The position numbers and the translations under genes were made by a program. A stretch of 64,000 nucleotides of DNA from Fragum whitleyi (lineage: Eukaryota; Mollusca; Bivalvia; Cardiida; Cardiidae). Where the stretch lies: the NCBI GenBank assembly GCA_948146395.1, contig OX411559.1, forward strand, positions 31,402,708 through 31,466,707. The letters are read 5' to 3'. Below are positions 33,607-46,165 of this stretch, piece after piece; position 1 is the stretch's first letter, and the number at the start of each line of letters is the position of its first letter. The notes under the pieces were generated by a model. That model was given only the letters and a program-made list of their open reading frames with translations. It was not told where the DNA came from and searched no databases.

Positions 33607-34041
33607 CAGTTAATAGCCTCGTGAAATTGGATTGACAGGGTGAATGGTTTTAGACTGATTGTGTAATGAAATTATTTGAGTGTGAAGGGAGAGGTTTGGG
33701 TGAAATTACAGGAAAGGACATCAAATATCAAGTTTGAAAAAAAAAAAAAAAAAAAACCTATAATGGATAACCTCCATTTCATAAAATATGCGTATATATA
33801 AATTCCATAAATATGTTCCTACTTCTTCAAGAAAAAATCAGACGATTATTATTTCAATTAATTTATTGAAGTCGTGATTTTTTCTAGCTGTATTGATTTA
33901 GCATGTTGTTGTTGATCTTATCCTCTTTAGTCATTTTGAGCGATTTTCAATGTTTTGAATGGGTGTTTGGAATAATGATGAGTGAGCGATATGGAATGGT
34001 TTTGTTCGAGATGAATGTTAATTTCATGATGCTATTAACTG
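33607..34041 (+). mobile_element. TA-MITE copy with poly-A in place of the palindrome
   Basis: Both ends are present (ACAGTTAATAGCCTCGTG; CATGATGCTATTAACTG before TA). The left arm of the central palindrome is replaced by a run of about 20 A (33737-33756). Confidence 0.65.
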
Positions 34042-34131
34042 TACCAGTCTATTTCAAGATGGACTGTTGGCTATAAGATCTATTCGCGCTTTCGTAACTT
34101 GTACATAGATCATGGTTAAACATTTCGCTAA

Positions 34132-34252
34132 TTTCACCAATGAAATTCTAAATAGACATATTTCATTACGCACCTGTTAATTTCACCGCTTATTTTAACA
34201 GTGAAATTCTGAATAGAAATTTCATTATGCACCTGTAAATTCGATGAGCTAC
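34132..34252 (+). repeat. Two-copy tandem repeat of about 60 bp
   Basis: AATGAAATTCTAAATAGACA...TTTCATTACGCACCTGTTAA is followed by AGTGAAATTCTGAATAGAAA...TTTCATTATGCACCTGTAAA. Confidence 0.65.
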
Positions 34253-34929
34253 CAGTGTAAAAGAAAAAAATAATAATAATGGAACATTATTCGAACTTAC
34301 AATTATCTTTGTGCGTGACAATTGCAATTTAATGGTATCGTCTGCAATTATTTCTGAACATCATTATAGCATTTCCGACTTGTGACATTCATGATTATCT
34401 CCTTTCCGGTGTAAATATTCCACGTACAATTAAACTTTATCTAATCTGATTACATCCGTTGTAATGGTGTTTTTATTACAAGAAATGCCAATTTTGAACT
34501 ATCAGTATAGAGAGGTCAAAAGTAGCTTATTACAATGTATTTTACAGATTTTATGTTTTTTCTGTTGCCGATTTTAGTTATCCCGAAATTTAATATCTAA
34601 AGCTGTGGCGACGCTGAAAACGACCAACCAAATTCTGATAAAGTTATAAATATAATGTGAAGACTTCAAACAATTAAAATAAAAAAAATCAAGCTTCTAC
34701 ATTTACAACTACAACAGAAGAAAAAAGATACGGGAGGCCGATCGTGATTTCTTTAATTAACACTTTAAACTTCATACTTAAAACATATTATCTTTGAAAT
34801 GTGAATTGTGAAGCGTAAACTAGGGATGATACTTCTGAAACTCATAGTTCAGACTTCGTACTCCAAACATATTATCTTCAGACTTCTAACTTCACACTTC
34901 CGACCTCTGTACAATGTTGTGAAAATATA
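34253..34929. other. Intergenic stretch, nothing recognised
   Basis: AT-rich; a few CTTCAnACTTC-like words near 34845-34905 form a weak low-complexity patch. Confidence 0.35.
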
Positions 34930-35353
34930 CAGTTAACAACATCGTGAAATTGACAAGGTGAATGATTTTGGAACGGAATGAAATTGAATGAGTGTGAGGA
35001 GTGAGTTTTGAGTGAATTTAATGGGAGGTAATCCTATATCGCAATTTTTGTTCAGGATGAACAAAATTAGCGATATTGATTACCTCCCTTTAATAAAATA
35101 TGCAAATAAATTCTATAGATAACTTCCTATTTCTTCAAGAACCAATTAGACGCTTACAATTTGAAATATATCAGTGAAATCGCAGTTCTTCTCAATCCAA
35201 GTGTATTTTGAATGACGTTGATGACTATATTTTTCAATGGGTTTGATCGTTTTTGAATGGTTCGGGTGAGTGTTTGGAATGAATGACTGGAGTGCTGAGT
35301 GAGCGATTCAGAATGGTTTTGATTGAGGTGAATTTTCACGATGTACCTAACTG
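34930..35353 (+). mobile_element. TA-MITE full-length copy (best forward example)
   Basis: It is flanked by TA. Order: CAGTTAACAACATCGTG, GAGGAGTGAGTTTTGAGTGA, GGGAGGTAAT, palindrome, ATTACCTCCCTTTAAT, CAATTAGACGCTTAC, TCAGTGAAATCGCAG, GGTTCGGGTGAGTGTTTGGA, GAGTGAGCGATTCAGAATGG, CACGATGTACCTAACTG. Confidence 0.8.
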
Positions 35354-35453
35354 TACGCATAAAAACCCTTACGATGTTAAAAATATCATTCCAAAAATCG
35401 TAGACGGGGACATCGTATAGCGTCTTTAGCAAATGTAAATAAGGCTTGAGCGA

Positions 35454-35531
35454 AACCACATATCGACTTTTTAACAAAGGATGTTAAAAATGAACCACAT
35501 ATCGACTTTTTAACAAAGGATGTTAAAAATG
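35454..35531 (+). repeat. Perfect 39 bp tandem duplication
   Basis: Two identical 39 bp units from AACCACATATCGAC to GATGTTAAAAATG stand head to tail. The lack of mismatches implies a recent event. Confidence 0.9.
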
Positions 35532-35758
35532 TATTAAAAGTGTCACATGATTCGAAACCAAACAGCGGCCGTGATAAATTTAGATAAGGGCTTATGTCCA
35601 GTAACATGGAATAAAATCGTATAGCATAGCAAACACCATTCATGTGTTAAATGACAAAACGATGCGTGAAACATTAGCAAACATTTCGTCTAGAAATAAT
35701 CACATAAATAGAACCTTGCAGATATAATAGTGTCTCAAATGACAGAGATGTCGTAATA

Positions 35759-36205
35759 CAGTTAAAGACATCATGAAATTTACACTAATTCCCATCAAAA
35801 CAATTCTAAATCGCTCACTCAGTGCTTTATTCATTAATTCCAATCACTCACTCAAACCATTCAAAAACGCGCAAAACCCATTTCAAAAAAATAAAATCAA
35901 CAACGTCATTCAAAATAATTTTGGATAAAGAAAAGTCGCACTTTCACTGACGTAGAGATCTTATTCAAATTGTAAGCGACAAATAGGTTCTTGAAGAAAT
36001 AGGAAGCTATCTATAGAACTTGCATATAAATTTCATTAAAGGGAGGTAATCAATATCGCAAATTTTGTTCATCCTGAACAAAATTTGCGATAATGGATTA
36101 CCTCCCATTAATCTCACTCAAAACTCGCTCCACGCACTAATTCAATTTCATTCCCAAATCATTCCAAAATCATTCACACTGTCAATTTCACGATGTTGTT
36201 AACTG
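35759..36205 (-). mobile_element. TA-MITE full-length copy, reverse
   Basis: It is flanked by TA (35757-35758 and 36206-36207). All blocks are in reverse order, with palindrome CAAATTTTGTTCATC / TGAACAAAATTTGCG. It forms a large inverted pair with 34930-35353 across about 400 bp. Confidence 0.8.
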
Positions 36206-36579
36206 TACGTATAAACGTATCACCATTAAAGAGTCTTTGTTGTGTCATGGACTAAACATAATGGTGATATTTAAACGGATAACAGGTAACGAGGTCTGGA
36301 ATAATACGTAAATTGAATTAAATAAAGAATACCTTTGCATACTTCCAGAATGATCATTATTAAAATGTACTTTTTAAAATATTTCCGAAAAGTTTGATTA
36401 ATTGTTTTCCGGTTAAATCGAATCAAGCCGAGTCACCATCACAATGTAGATATAACTCGGACTCCCATTTTCATTTTTTCCAAATGGAACATTCCAAATT
36501 CTAAACGGCTTTTCATAAGGACAAGCTCCAAACAGATGATAACACATTAAGAAAATACGTGCATGTGTATGTAAGAAAG

Positions 36580-36705
36580 TATGGAGGTAACTTACAACAT
36601 CGTCATAAACTTGCATGAATCTGCTTTGTGTTTTCATACAGTGTAGCTAGGATTTTAGTTTCGAACCTCAATAACTTAAAAAAATAATAACTTTTCATCT
36701 CTTAA
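36580..36705 (+). repeat. Dispersed repeat (see 3594-3725)
   Basis: TATGGAGGTAAC, TTGCATGAATCTGCTTTGTG, ATACAGTGTAGCTA and AGTTTCGAACCTCAATAA match the other two copies in order. Confidence 0.45.
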
Positions 36706-38714
36706 TTGAAATTTGATGCGATTATCAAAAACATTTTACAAAAGATGTGATAAGCCATATTGAAAGAAACGAATTCAATGTACTACCTAGGCGTAAAAGA
36801 TGCAATGGATATGATTATACTAGAATAGATATTTGAAGCGATGATAAAAGCTTGTCAAATCTTATCAAATTTGTCGAGATCTATGCCTATTTATCGGTCA
36901 TTGGATCAAATAATGTTTTTGTGGTGTGGAACTTTGCCGGGTTTTTCGTTGTATTTTGCTTTGTGTATTAAAACCACATTGCCTTCGGGATGCAAAAAGC
37001 GTATTGAAAATGTACCCAGCTTTGCAAGTGAACTCATGAGCAAAGAGGGATAACGTCATTCAACGTCTTTCGAGAGATTTTATCTTGAACGCAGAGCAGT
37101 TTTTGCTATCGGAACACAGTATACGGCATGCATCTATGTCATGCAAAGTGACGACGATGCGCTAATTTAACATAATTAAACTTATCTAAGTTTAAAATGA
37201 CCCTAGATAAAAACCTAAACATTCTGAAACTTGGAATACATCTAAATCATTTTGTTGTGGGATTGGCCATGTTGTTTGGAAGGTATGATAAAGATTTGTT
37301 TATTCATTGTGACCAAGGTTCGAAGGATAAATACATTATTTAATTTGGTCACGGTGTGTAAGATATTTAGCAGGCAATTACATTGTTTTTTAGATACTGA
37401 CTGCTTGTTTCGCAATACCTATTTCCGGTAATTCTAACAGCCAATCAAGGTTTAATCTAACAGCCAATCAAATATCTAGTAAATCAGTGTTCATGTAAGG
37501 TTGTAGGCATCTATTATGTTATTTTAGCATATGGATAACTTCGCTGTAAGAAAACAACTTATTGAATATTTCTATTAGTATTAAAATGCTATAATACTAG
37601 TGATACAACTTTGGACATGAGCTTCGATCTCATAGAAACCATTAAGGTTGGCGGTAAAATGATGTCACAATGTTTTAGGTGACGCTATTTTACATGTATG
37701 CCACGCGAAATTTCCTCTATCACTTGATTTTCATAAAAATATTGTTGGTTTATCATGAGAAAATAGGTAATATTATCCATAGAATATCTATTTTTTGTTT
37801 ATATAATACCGAATTTGATAATTTTGTCATGAAAAACAGATAAAAATTCGGCATAGCCTCTTTTGTATCTTTTAAAAGATGACTCGTTTAATAAATTTGA
37901 GCCTGTGCGTGAGATTTCCAACAATTTGAGATATGCACAGAGCAAAGACTCTGATCAGCCTGTGCATCCGCACAGTCTTACCGGAGTCTTCACTTTGCGT
38001 TTAGTAGATAGATAAGGTCTCGAAGTATCCGTAGGCCATCGGTTAACTTTATATTTACAGTATGTGGCTGACAACGCTACTCAATGTTTGCACCGTGCGA
38101 ATATTTTAAATTATTGGAAATGTCACGCACAGACTCATTTTTAACCGTACATTCAATATCCTCTATATTTCGTAATTCAACAGGACTTAACGCTGATTCG
38201 GAAAATCACGGCAATATGTTTTATGGCAATGCTTCCCGAGGACAGATTACACTTATTTTTTGTGCTGATTTCAAATCTTGTTTTATTCAAATTGCAAATT
38301 ATCTTGACATTAAAACCAAATTGGCTCGAAATTTTACCCATTTTTTTATTAGAAAACGGAAAGATTAAGCTAAGGTCAGACTGCAAGTCTGTACAGGTTT
38401 TAGAATGAATTTGTATCAGTAGGATGAGCTCATTTTTAACGATATTAAATGCGTTCAAAATCAATGGAAAATGAACGATTTTCTTTTACATCCCTTTGAT
38501 ACAAGAACAAAATTCTGTAGTGTATACTTGGTAATAGTTACAGATTGATCAGGGGCTTCTAAATTCACATCTGGAATTAAACTCAAGAAGCGATTCGAAT
38601 TAAAGTATATAACGATTTTAGCGATTTCAGAGTGTGTAGAACAATTTATGTGAGTGGTAAGATCGCTCTAATTGGAACCGCGATTTAATAAATTTTTAGT
38701 TTGCATGAGAGTTA
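36706..38714. other. Two kilobases without clear features
   Basis: Short reading frames up to 95 codons overlap on both strands and show no domain. GATCAGCCTGTGCATCCGCA near 37957 resembles a word of a widespread molluscan repeat, but too little is present to assign it. Confidence 0.3.
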
Positions 38715-41037
38715 CAGTTTAAAAAATCGCGAAATTGACATTTATTTCGACCAAAATCATTCTAAAATATTCACTCAGCGCTCCAATCATTCATTCCAAA
38801 CACTCACTCAAAACGATTAAAACGGTATAGAAACATTTCGAAATCGTTCAATAGGATTAATATTTAATAGCCATTCTCTGTAAGCACTTACACTTTTTTG
38901 GCACGCATAAGAACAGATTTTGTTCAAACTTGCACAAGTTGATCCCCATATAAGATCATTACAAAATATATCACTCATTCGGAAATGGGTGCTATGTTGC
39001 CATAGAAACAGGCCATAGAAAGTCAGAATTTTGCAAAAATGCCCAATTTCAGATCCAAATTTCATATTTTTTGCAGCGTAAATGGGGAAAAAAATTGCTT
39101 AAAGCAAATAGATTAGGTGTTCTAGTTATCAAAACATTAAAAATCCCATGGGGTACATACCCTAAATTTTTCACAATTCTCGATTGAAAATTACATACTC
39201 TTAAAAATGGCCATAAAATACATGAACTATCCCTGTTTTCAGGAGGTTACAATATTTCAATGCAGAAGATTTTACAGTATATTTCCATATTAATTGAAAG
39301 ATAAATTTATAAATATTCCTTTAATAACCAGAATATATTGTTTTCATGTGGTATTATTTTAGAATTATAATTTGAAAAAATGGTGTAATTTCTTAAATTT
39401 AGTCTTGTAGTCTATTTTAGAGTTACTTCCCTTTGATCCCATAGCAACAATCCAAAATGGCGGATAGAAATAACAAAATGTGCAGTCAATATTTCGCAAT
39501 TTTTAATTCATTCTGTTAACAATTTAGCTAATTTAAAAATGTAAACTTATTAATGTTATTTATTTTAGAAAAAAATATAAAATAATTTTTTATATATAAG
39601 CTATTTTAAGCTGAAACTACAAGAAAAGGGACATTCCTTGATTTTGTTGTTTTACATACATTCAAAATTAAATAAGAAAAGAATTGGGTACCATAAAAAA
39701 TTTGTCAACCATATGCAGCATAAAAAAGCTCACTGTGTTAATTCAAGACATTTACAAGGCTCGAACCATGTTCAAAGTATAAGGAGGGCCAAAGAATCAT
39801 TATAAATATGAATAGGATTAATTTATGTGGTTTCACATGCAGGGGATTTCCATCGGATGGGGTTGTTTTCTAACTCAACACTTGAAATACATCTAGGTAG
39901 TGAAAATTACAAATTAATATAGTATACTATATTAGTTATTTTGTCACAAAAATATGACAATTATCTGTTTCTCTGGTGCCTATCTTCCTTTTTGACAGGT
40001 GAAAAAGTTTATCTTGACTGGTTTTTTATCTCTTTTTCAAAAAATTGTGCAAAAATGGTCACCAAATGACCTTGACCTTAAGTGAAAGACTTCTGGCTGA
40101 CTATCATTGATGAAATCTATATACCTACCAAACATGAATATCAAAACATACAGTTATATTGAGCATATAATATGTTTTTACGAAGAAATTACATAGAAAA
40201 ATACTAAAATTTTAACTTGACGGTGCCTGTCTGGTTACCATAGTAACCACCTTTACAGACAAAATCCCAATAATTTTTTTTCTTTTTTATTATAGAGGGA
40301 TGGTTGATTAATTCTTTAGTAGGTACACATAATTTCAAACTAGCTGCATTTTTTCAAAAATGCTTCAAGAAATTGTCAAAATATGACATTTTCAAAAAAT
40401 GTCTTACCCCACCCACCTTAATATGGTAAAGCATCGAATATAACAAATAATTAAAATAAATTTAAAAAGTGCAAATGTTTGAATGAGGATAAAACAATTT
40501 TTAAGAGAAAGATTATTTTTTGTAAACCTTTAAATAAACAAGAAAACAATGCTCTAAAAATGCCTATTTTCATGCTTATATTTGCCATTTTTTATCAATA
40601 AATTTTAAGATTGGTTTCCATGGCAACCTCAAAACAAATTGACAAAAAAACTATTATTTTCTCATAAGGGCAATAAGGTCTGATAATCAAACAAGTTTCA
40701 AGTAAATCCGAGACATGGCGTGCCACACTCACAGTGTAAAAGTGTAAATGCTTACAGAGAATGGCTATTAATTCAAATCGATCACATTTTTCTACGATCT
40801 TATTGGCTGGTGTTGATTTTAAAATGTCTGATTTGTCCGCGAAGAGTAGGAATATTTTATTAAAGGGAGGTAATAAACATCGCTTTTTCTTCATCTAGAA
40901 CAAGATTTGCGATATTTGATGACCTACCTCCAATTTCACTCAAAACTCGCTCAACACATTCATTCAATCTCATTCCAATATCATTCTGATACCATTCATC
41001 TAATCAGTTTACTAATGTAATTAATTGTAAGTCTAAA
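38715..41037 (-). mobile_element. TA-MITE subfamily 2 copy split by a TTAA element
   Basis: 38715-38863 is the right end in reverse (CAGTTTAAAAAATCGCG after TA). 40772-41037 resumes with ATTTTTCTACGATCTTATTG, the palindrome and AAAACTCGCTCAACACATTC, and ends TTAATTG before TA. Confidence 0.65.
38864..40771. mobile_element. TTAA-flanked TIR element of 1.9 kb
   Basis: It begins TTAATAGCCATTCTCTGTAA (38864) and ends TTACAGAGAATGGCTATTAA (40771), a perfect inverted repeat. The match extends further inward (CACTTACACTTTT, GGCACGC). The interior is AT-rich with patches such as ATGACCTTGACCTTAAGTGA and no transposase frame. A non-autonomous element of a TTAA-targeting (piggyBac-type) family is inferred. 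Confidence 0.75.
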
Positions 41038-41469
41038 TGCAACTAAATAGAACTATAGATAAAGGCTGGGCCAAATTCTCTCACAACACGATTCCGCCGG
41101 GTGGTCTTTAAGTATAGGAGCACCCTAAATATCACAAACAAACAACAAAATGTCTTTCAAGCGTCACATATTTTTGCAGGCTTTTTATTCTTTCTGGCCG
41201 ATTAGACAGACATTTTCTACAGAAGTGATAAGCCCCGGCGTGTACTATCGTCGTTCAACTGTTTTCAATTATTTGTTTTCTTACCCTACTGATTTCGATT
41301 ATTTGTTAATCTAAGATAGAAGATACCATTAAAGATTATTTCAGTTTTGATTTCTTTCACTGGTAAAGCAATTCTGAGTTTATCTCTTAACATTGGCAGA
41401 TGTAAAAAGAACCCACATAATCTGACTTTTTGATTCATATAGGCAGATATTATTTCAATGGTAAAAAAA
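41038..41469. other. Spacer, nothing recognised
   Basis: AT-rich, no repeat partner or coding frame seen. Confidence 0.3.
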
Positions 41470-41900
41470 GAATAATATAAAGAGTATAATCGTTTGTTTC
41501 AGTGTATGATCGATTTTCATTTCATTGAGTGAACAACAAATGCTATATCTTAAAGAGTGGCGGAAACGAAATGAAATATCAATTGATCTTACTAGAAAAA
41601 CAAACTTTTTCTTTATTGCATTAATGAGACAAAATTTAAAATTCCAGGACAATTTTTAAAACCAGTAATTTTTGCACGTGCTTTCTATGCAACGTTCATA
41701 ATCGCGTCACTTTTTTTGGCTCCGTCCAGATGACGTCTGATAGGTCAAAATGAATGAAAGCAGGCTATAAGTTTTGATAATTTGATTGGTTTAGCTGAAG
41801 CTTATCGAAATGATAATTTACCGTTATTTTTCGATATGCAACAGAAAAGCATTAAAGAATAATTTCTATCAGTGTTTATGTTTTACTAATGCCCCAATTT
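41470..41900 (-). repeat. Dispersed repeat, inverted partner of 31160-31560
   Basis: TTTCATTTCATTGAGTGAAC, CTATGCAACGTTCAT, CAGATGACGTCTGAT and AAAGCATTAAAGAATAA are reverse complements of words in the other copy. Confidence 0.55.
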
Positions 41901-42472
41901 TTTCATGGAACCTAAAACGCAAAGGAAGTAATGCCTCATAGAAAACTATTATACTTGAACATCGAATTTGAAAACAGCATCGCATATCAGTTCAAGGGGA
42001 ATAATTAATGTTAGCCACATCATACAGTTTGATCTCTTATTCAATCCCATGTAAGAAGAGTAACACATACACATTTAAATACTTGTTTTTACTACCACGC
42101 TTTCGTATTGTTTGTGTAATTCTTATTTTCTTATTTGAAAAACAACAACAAACAAACAAAATCGAGCACTCCGATTTCCAAAAGAAAAAAATATATCCCC
42201 ATGGACAACACTATGAACACAGGGCCATTGTGTGTATTTATAAACAAAACAATTCCACATTGAACGTCTCGATGTCATTAAACTATATATATAAAAAACA
42301 AGGATTCTTTTTTTTTTCAATTCACAGAAATTAAAATAAAAGAAATAAGAAAAAAAGAAAGAAAGGGAGAAAAAACAACAGTAGGATTGTTTGTATAGAT
42401 CCCCTTGGCATATGATACGGTGTGATAAGGCGTTTAGTTTAAAATATAAATGAATCATGAATTAAAACATAT
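41901..42472. other. AT-rich stretch, nothing recognised
   Basis: Overlapping frames of 108 and 111 codons on opposite strands are dominated by A/T runs and look non-coding. Confidence 0.35.
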
Positions 42473-42635
42473 TTAAGGTAGTGGACCCGTAATAGTTCCC
42501 CAACATTTCGGACCACATTCTTTCACAATGTTAACCGAGGTTTCCAAATGAAAATCATTTGGAAACCTCTGTTAACACTGTTAAAGTTCATTACTTCTGA
42601 GATGTTGCAAAACTATTATGGGTCCACTACCTTAA
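42473..42635. mobile_element. Palindromic TTAA MITE, copy 3
   Basis: It has the same ends (TTAAGGTAGTGGACCCGT) and centre (TTTCCAAATGAAAATCATTT) as 6854-7018 and 19007-19171. The flanks are unrelated, so this is an independent insertion. Confidence 0.78.
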
Positions 42636-43254
42636 TATGCTTTATTTCACAGTGTCAAAGGGTCATTTTGACTAAATGCAGTTTTTTATGAATTCTACAT
42701 TGTAGTACAAATGAATTTGTCAAAAGATATAAATAACATCGAAATTTTACATTTAACCTACTGATGTGACCTTAAAGCTGCTCAAATTAAACGCGGCACA
42801 CTTTCTCATACCAGTATAGTCCTTTTTTATGTCCAGAACTTGACCTTAAGGTATTCCAGCCCGCACGAAAAATAATAATAGAATCTGCTTGACAAGTGTT
42901 TTTTTTTTTTTTCGTAAGTTGTCCGTTTCCTTTCAAATTGCTAGCAAACATAATGTCGCAGAAATTTCGTCATTGTTTCGGCAGTCCTTAGATATCGTAA
43001 GAGCCTATACACTGTATAGACATAAATCTGTTACATAAAGCAAATTTTCTGAAAGTTTTCGTTAACTTTAGTTGAATTTTCTTGACGGAAGTGAATAAGA
43101 CGCTTAGGGAATCGATCATACTTTTATTATTGTTGGAAGATTTTTTTTTACGAACACACAGTATTTTAAATTAGACTGGATGTTCGAGAGAGTTATGACC
43201 TGACGTCAACACAAAAATATGAATCCCGTTTATCATTAGAATTGTGTCATGATT
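42636..43254. other. Intergenic stretch, nothing recognised
   Basis: AT-rich; T run at 42900-42911; no gene or repeat partner seen. Confidence 0.35.
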
Positions 43255-43482
43255 TTAACCCTTTTCTGTTTAATCCATGCTTTTTACGTGCCTGTGGTTT
43301 TATGATTGAGAAAACATTGTAAAAAAGAAGAAATTGCTTCTGACAAGCAATTTCTTCTTTTTCAACAATATTTCCTACCCTACAGAATGGTTATTCTTCA
43401 AATTGAATCTACTTTAAATTTTCGTCTGCAACACCTTTGAATTTGGACAGGTCCAAAATATTGTAAAACAGGAAAGGGTTAA
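43255..43482. mobile_element. TTAA palindromic MITE with perfect central hairpin
   Basis: The ends TTAACCCTTTTCTGTTT and AAAACAGGAAAGGGTTAA are near-perfect inverted repeats. Near the centre, AAGAAGAAATTGCTT and AAGCAATTTCTTCTT form a perfect 15 bp stem with a 5 nt loop (43326-43360). It is a separate TTAA family from the others. Confidence 0.65.
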
Positions 43483-44002
43483 GATATTCATCAACCAAAA
43501 CATTTGGGATGATTTTGAAAAAAATATGATCACGTGAATAAGACAACTTTTTTCTTAAGTTACCTCGGATAATCAAAGAGATTCATGCTTTATTAGAGGA
43601 AATACGTAAAAATAAAAATGCAAAGTGTTACCGTCGAAAACACCCCAAATTGTTTTGGGACAAAGTAGTTCCGGTAGAAAATGTACCGGATTTGTCCGTA
43701 ATTTCTCACTAAGTGGTTAGCAGATGGGAGTGGATCGTAGGGCGAAAATACAAAGAGTGTGGGTACGCTCACTAAGATTTATTACAAATCTTTCCTTGAA
43801 ATTTTGTATGAATTTTTGTATTAAATCTGTACCAATTTTTTTTCCTTATTGGTTCATATTATTGCATCAAGGTAGAAGAAAAGGTGGAAGAGGAAAAAAG
43901 CATTATTTGAGATTAGTGCCGACGAAAAATTGGTATCTATGGAAACTTAGTCTCAGCACGATCTCAACGGTGTATATTTTTTTTACGTTCAGTTCACAAT
44001 TA
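43483..44002. other. Stretch before the satellite array
   Basis: No repeats seen. An open frame of 113 codons starts at 43724 but runs into satellite sequence and has no recognisable domain, so it is not called as a gene. Confidence 0.35.
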
Positions 44003-44243
44003 ACGTTACCATGGCGTCGTCCACTCTTTGCAGTCTTATCAAGTCTTCATTCTCACATGTACTGAAGCGCTCTGGGTTGGTTTATAAAAATTTTTGTGTG
44101 TACCTGTACTATTTGTCGTCATTCCCCCTGTACTTAAACGCTTTGGGTTTAATGGTTTGCTTGTTAATTGTAGCTAAACGCTTTAGGGTTATTGTTTATA
44201 TTTCCTCATTGTCCTTCCACTAAATCTATTTGCAGTCTTATCC

Positions 44244-44342
44244 AATCTCATTAAAATATCTGTACGAAACCACTACGCTATCTCTCCGTTACGACAGGGG
44301 CGTAGCGGTAGGCAATATGGTGGATCTGATTTTAATGAGATT
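44244..44342. mobile_element. 99 bp foldback insert in satellite
   Basis: AATCTCATTAAAAT and ATTTTAATGAGATT are perfect 14 bp inverted ends. The satellite words GCAGTCTTATCCAA and GCAGCCTAATCCAA on the two sides may be a target duplication or simply two repeat units. The family is unknown. Confidence 0.5.
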
Positions 44343-46165
44343 GCAGCCTAATCCAATATTTTTTCTCACATGTTTGGAAACGCTTTAGGTGGTCTTGCAT
44401 GTAACCGTTCTATACGGAATCTATTTCTGTCGCCAATATCCTCTGTACTGAAACACTTTGGGGTTAAAGTTTTGCTTTGTCCATAAACGCTTTGGGGTTA
44501 TTGATTACATTTCTTCAATGTGACGTCCTTCCACTCTTTGCACTCTTTTCAAATCTTTATTCTTATATGTACTGGAGCGGGTTTGGGTGGTTTATAACAT
44601 TTCTTGCATGTACCTGTAATATTTGGAGTTTTGTCTTTTCGCTATTCTTTCCTGTACTGAAACGCCTTGGGGTTAATCTTTTCATTTTTCACAGTCCCTT
44701 AGCGCTTTGGGGTTGCTGAAAATATTTCCTCACTAACCTTTCACTTTCTTCAGTTTAATCAAATCTCCATTCTTCACATGAACGGAAACGCCTTTTTGGT
44801 GGTTTATTTCATTTCTTGAATGTACCTGTACTATTTGGAGTCAATTTCTGTCGGCATTCTCTCTTGCACTAAAACGATTTGGGGGTTAATGTTTTGCTCG
44901 TTCATTGTCCATAAACGCTTTGGGGTCATTGATTGCACTTGCTCAATGCCCCTCCACTCTTTGCAGTCTTATGCAATCCCCAATCTCACATGTACTGAAG
45001 CGCTTTAGGTTGGTTTATAACATTTCTTGCATGTACCTATTCTATTTGGAGTCAATTTCTGTCGCCATTCTCTCCTGTACTAAAACGCTTTGATGATTTG
45101 CTCTTTCATTGTCCCTAAACGCTTTGGGGATATTGATTGCACTTGCTCAATTGTGTTATTTATAACATTTCTTGCATGTATCTCTACTGTCTGGAGTCAA
45201 TTTCTGTCGCAATTCTCCCCTGTACTGAAACGCTTTGGGATTAATCTTTTTCTTGATCATTGTCCCTTAACGCTTTGGTGTTTTTGATAATATTTCCTTA
45301 ATGTCCTTCCACTCTATACAGTCTTATCCAATTTTCATTTCACATGTACTGAAACGCTTTTGTGTGGTTTATAACATTGCTTGCATGTACCTTTAATATT
45401 TGGAGTCTATTTCTTTCGCAATTCTTTCCCGTTCTTAAACGCTTTGGGTGTAATTTTTTGCTAGTTCATTGTCCCTAAATGCTTTATAGTTATTGATTTT
45501 ATTTTCTCAATGTCCTTTCAGTCTTTGCCCTTTTATCCAATCTTCATTCTCCCGTTTACTTAAACGCTTTTGTGTTGTTTATAACATTTCTTGCATTTAT
45601 CTATACCATCTGTAGTCCATTTCTGTCGTCATTCTCTTCTGTACAGAAACGCTTTGGGATAAGTCTTTTGCTTGTTCATTGTCCCTTAACGCTTTGGTGT
45701 TATTGGTAATATTTCCTTAATGTCCTTGCACTCTTTACAGTCTTATGCAATTTTCATTTTCACATGTACTGAAACGATTTTGTGTGGTTTAGAAAATTTC
45801 TTGCATGTGCCTTTGATATTTGGAGTCTATTTCTATCGCAATTCTTTTCCGTTCTTAAACGCTTTGGGGTAATTTTTTGCTAGTTCATTGTCCCAAAATG
45901 CTTTAGTGTTATTGATTTTATTTTCTCAATGTCCTTCCAGTCTTTGCCCTTTTATCCATTCTTCATTCTCTCGTGTACTTAAAGGTTTTTGTCTTATTTA
46001 TAACATTTCTTGCATGTATCGGTACTATCTGGAGTCCATTTCTGTCGCCTTTCTCTCCTGTACTGAAACGCTTTGGGGTTGATCATTTACTTTTCCGATG
46101 TACTTAATTGCTTTATGGTATTGCTTGCGATTTATTCTCACGTTTATCAAATCGCTTTTAGGTTT

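Noticed and set aside
42008..42458. Overlapping frames of 108 and 111 codons on opposite strands
   Set aside because: Both are built from A/T runs (Lys/Phe-rich) and overlap each other; no domain or splice signal.
43724..44065. 113-codon open frame before the array
   Set aside because: It runs into satellite sequence, has low-complexity basic stretches, and shows no domain.
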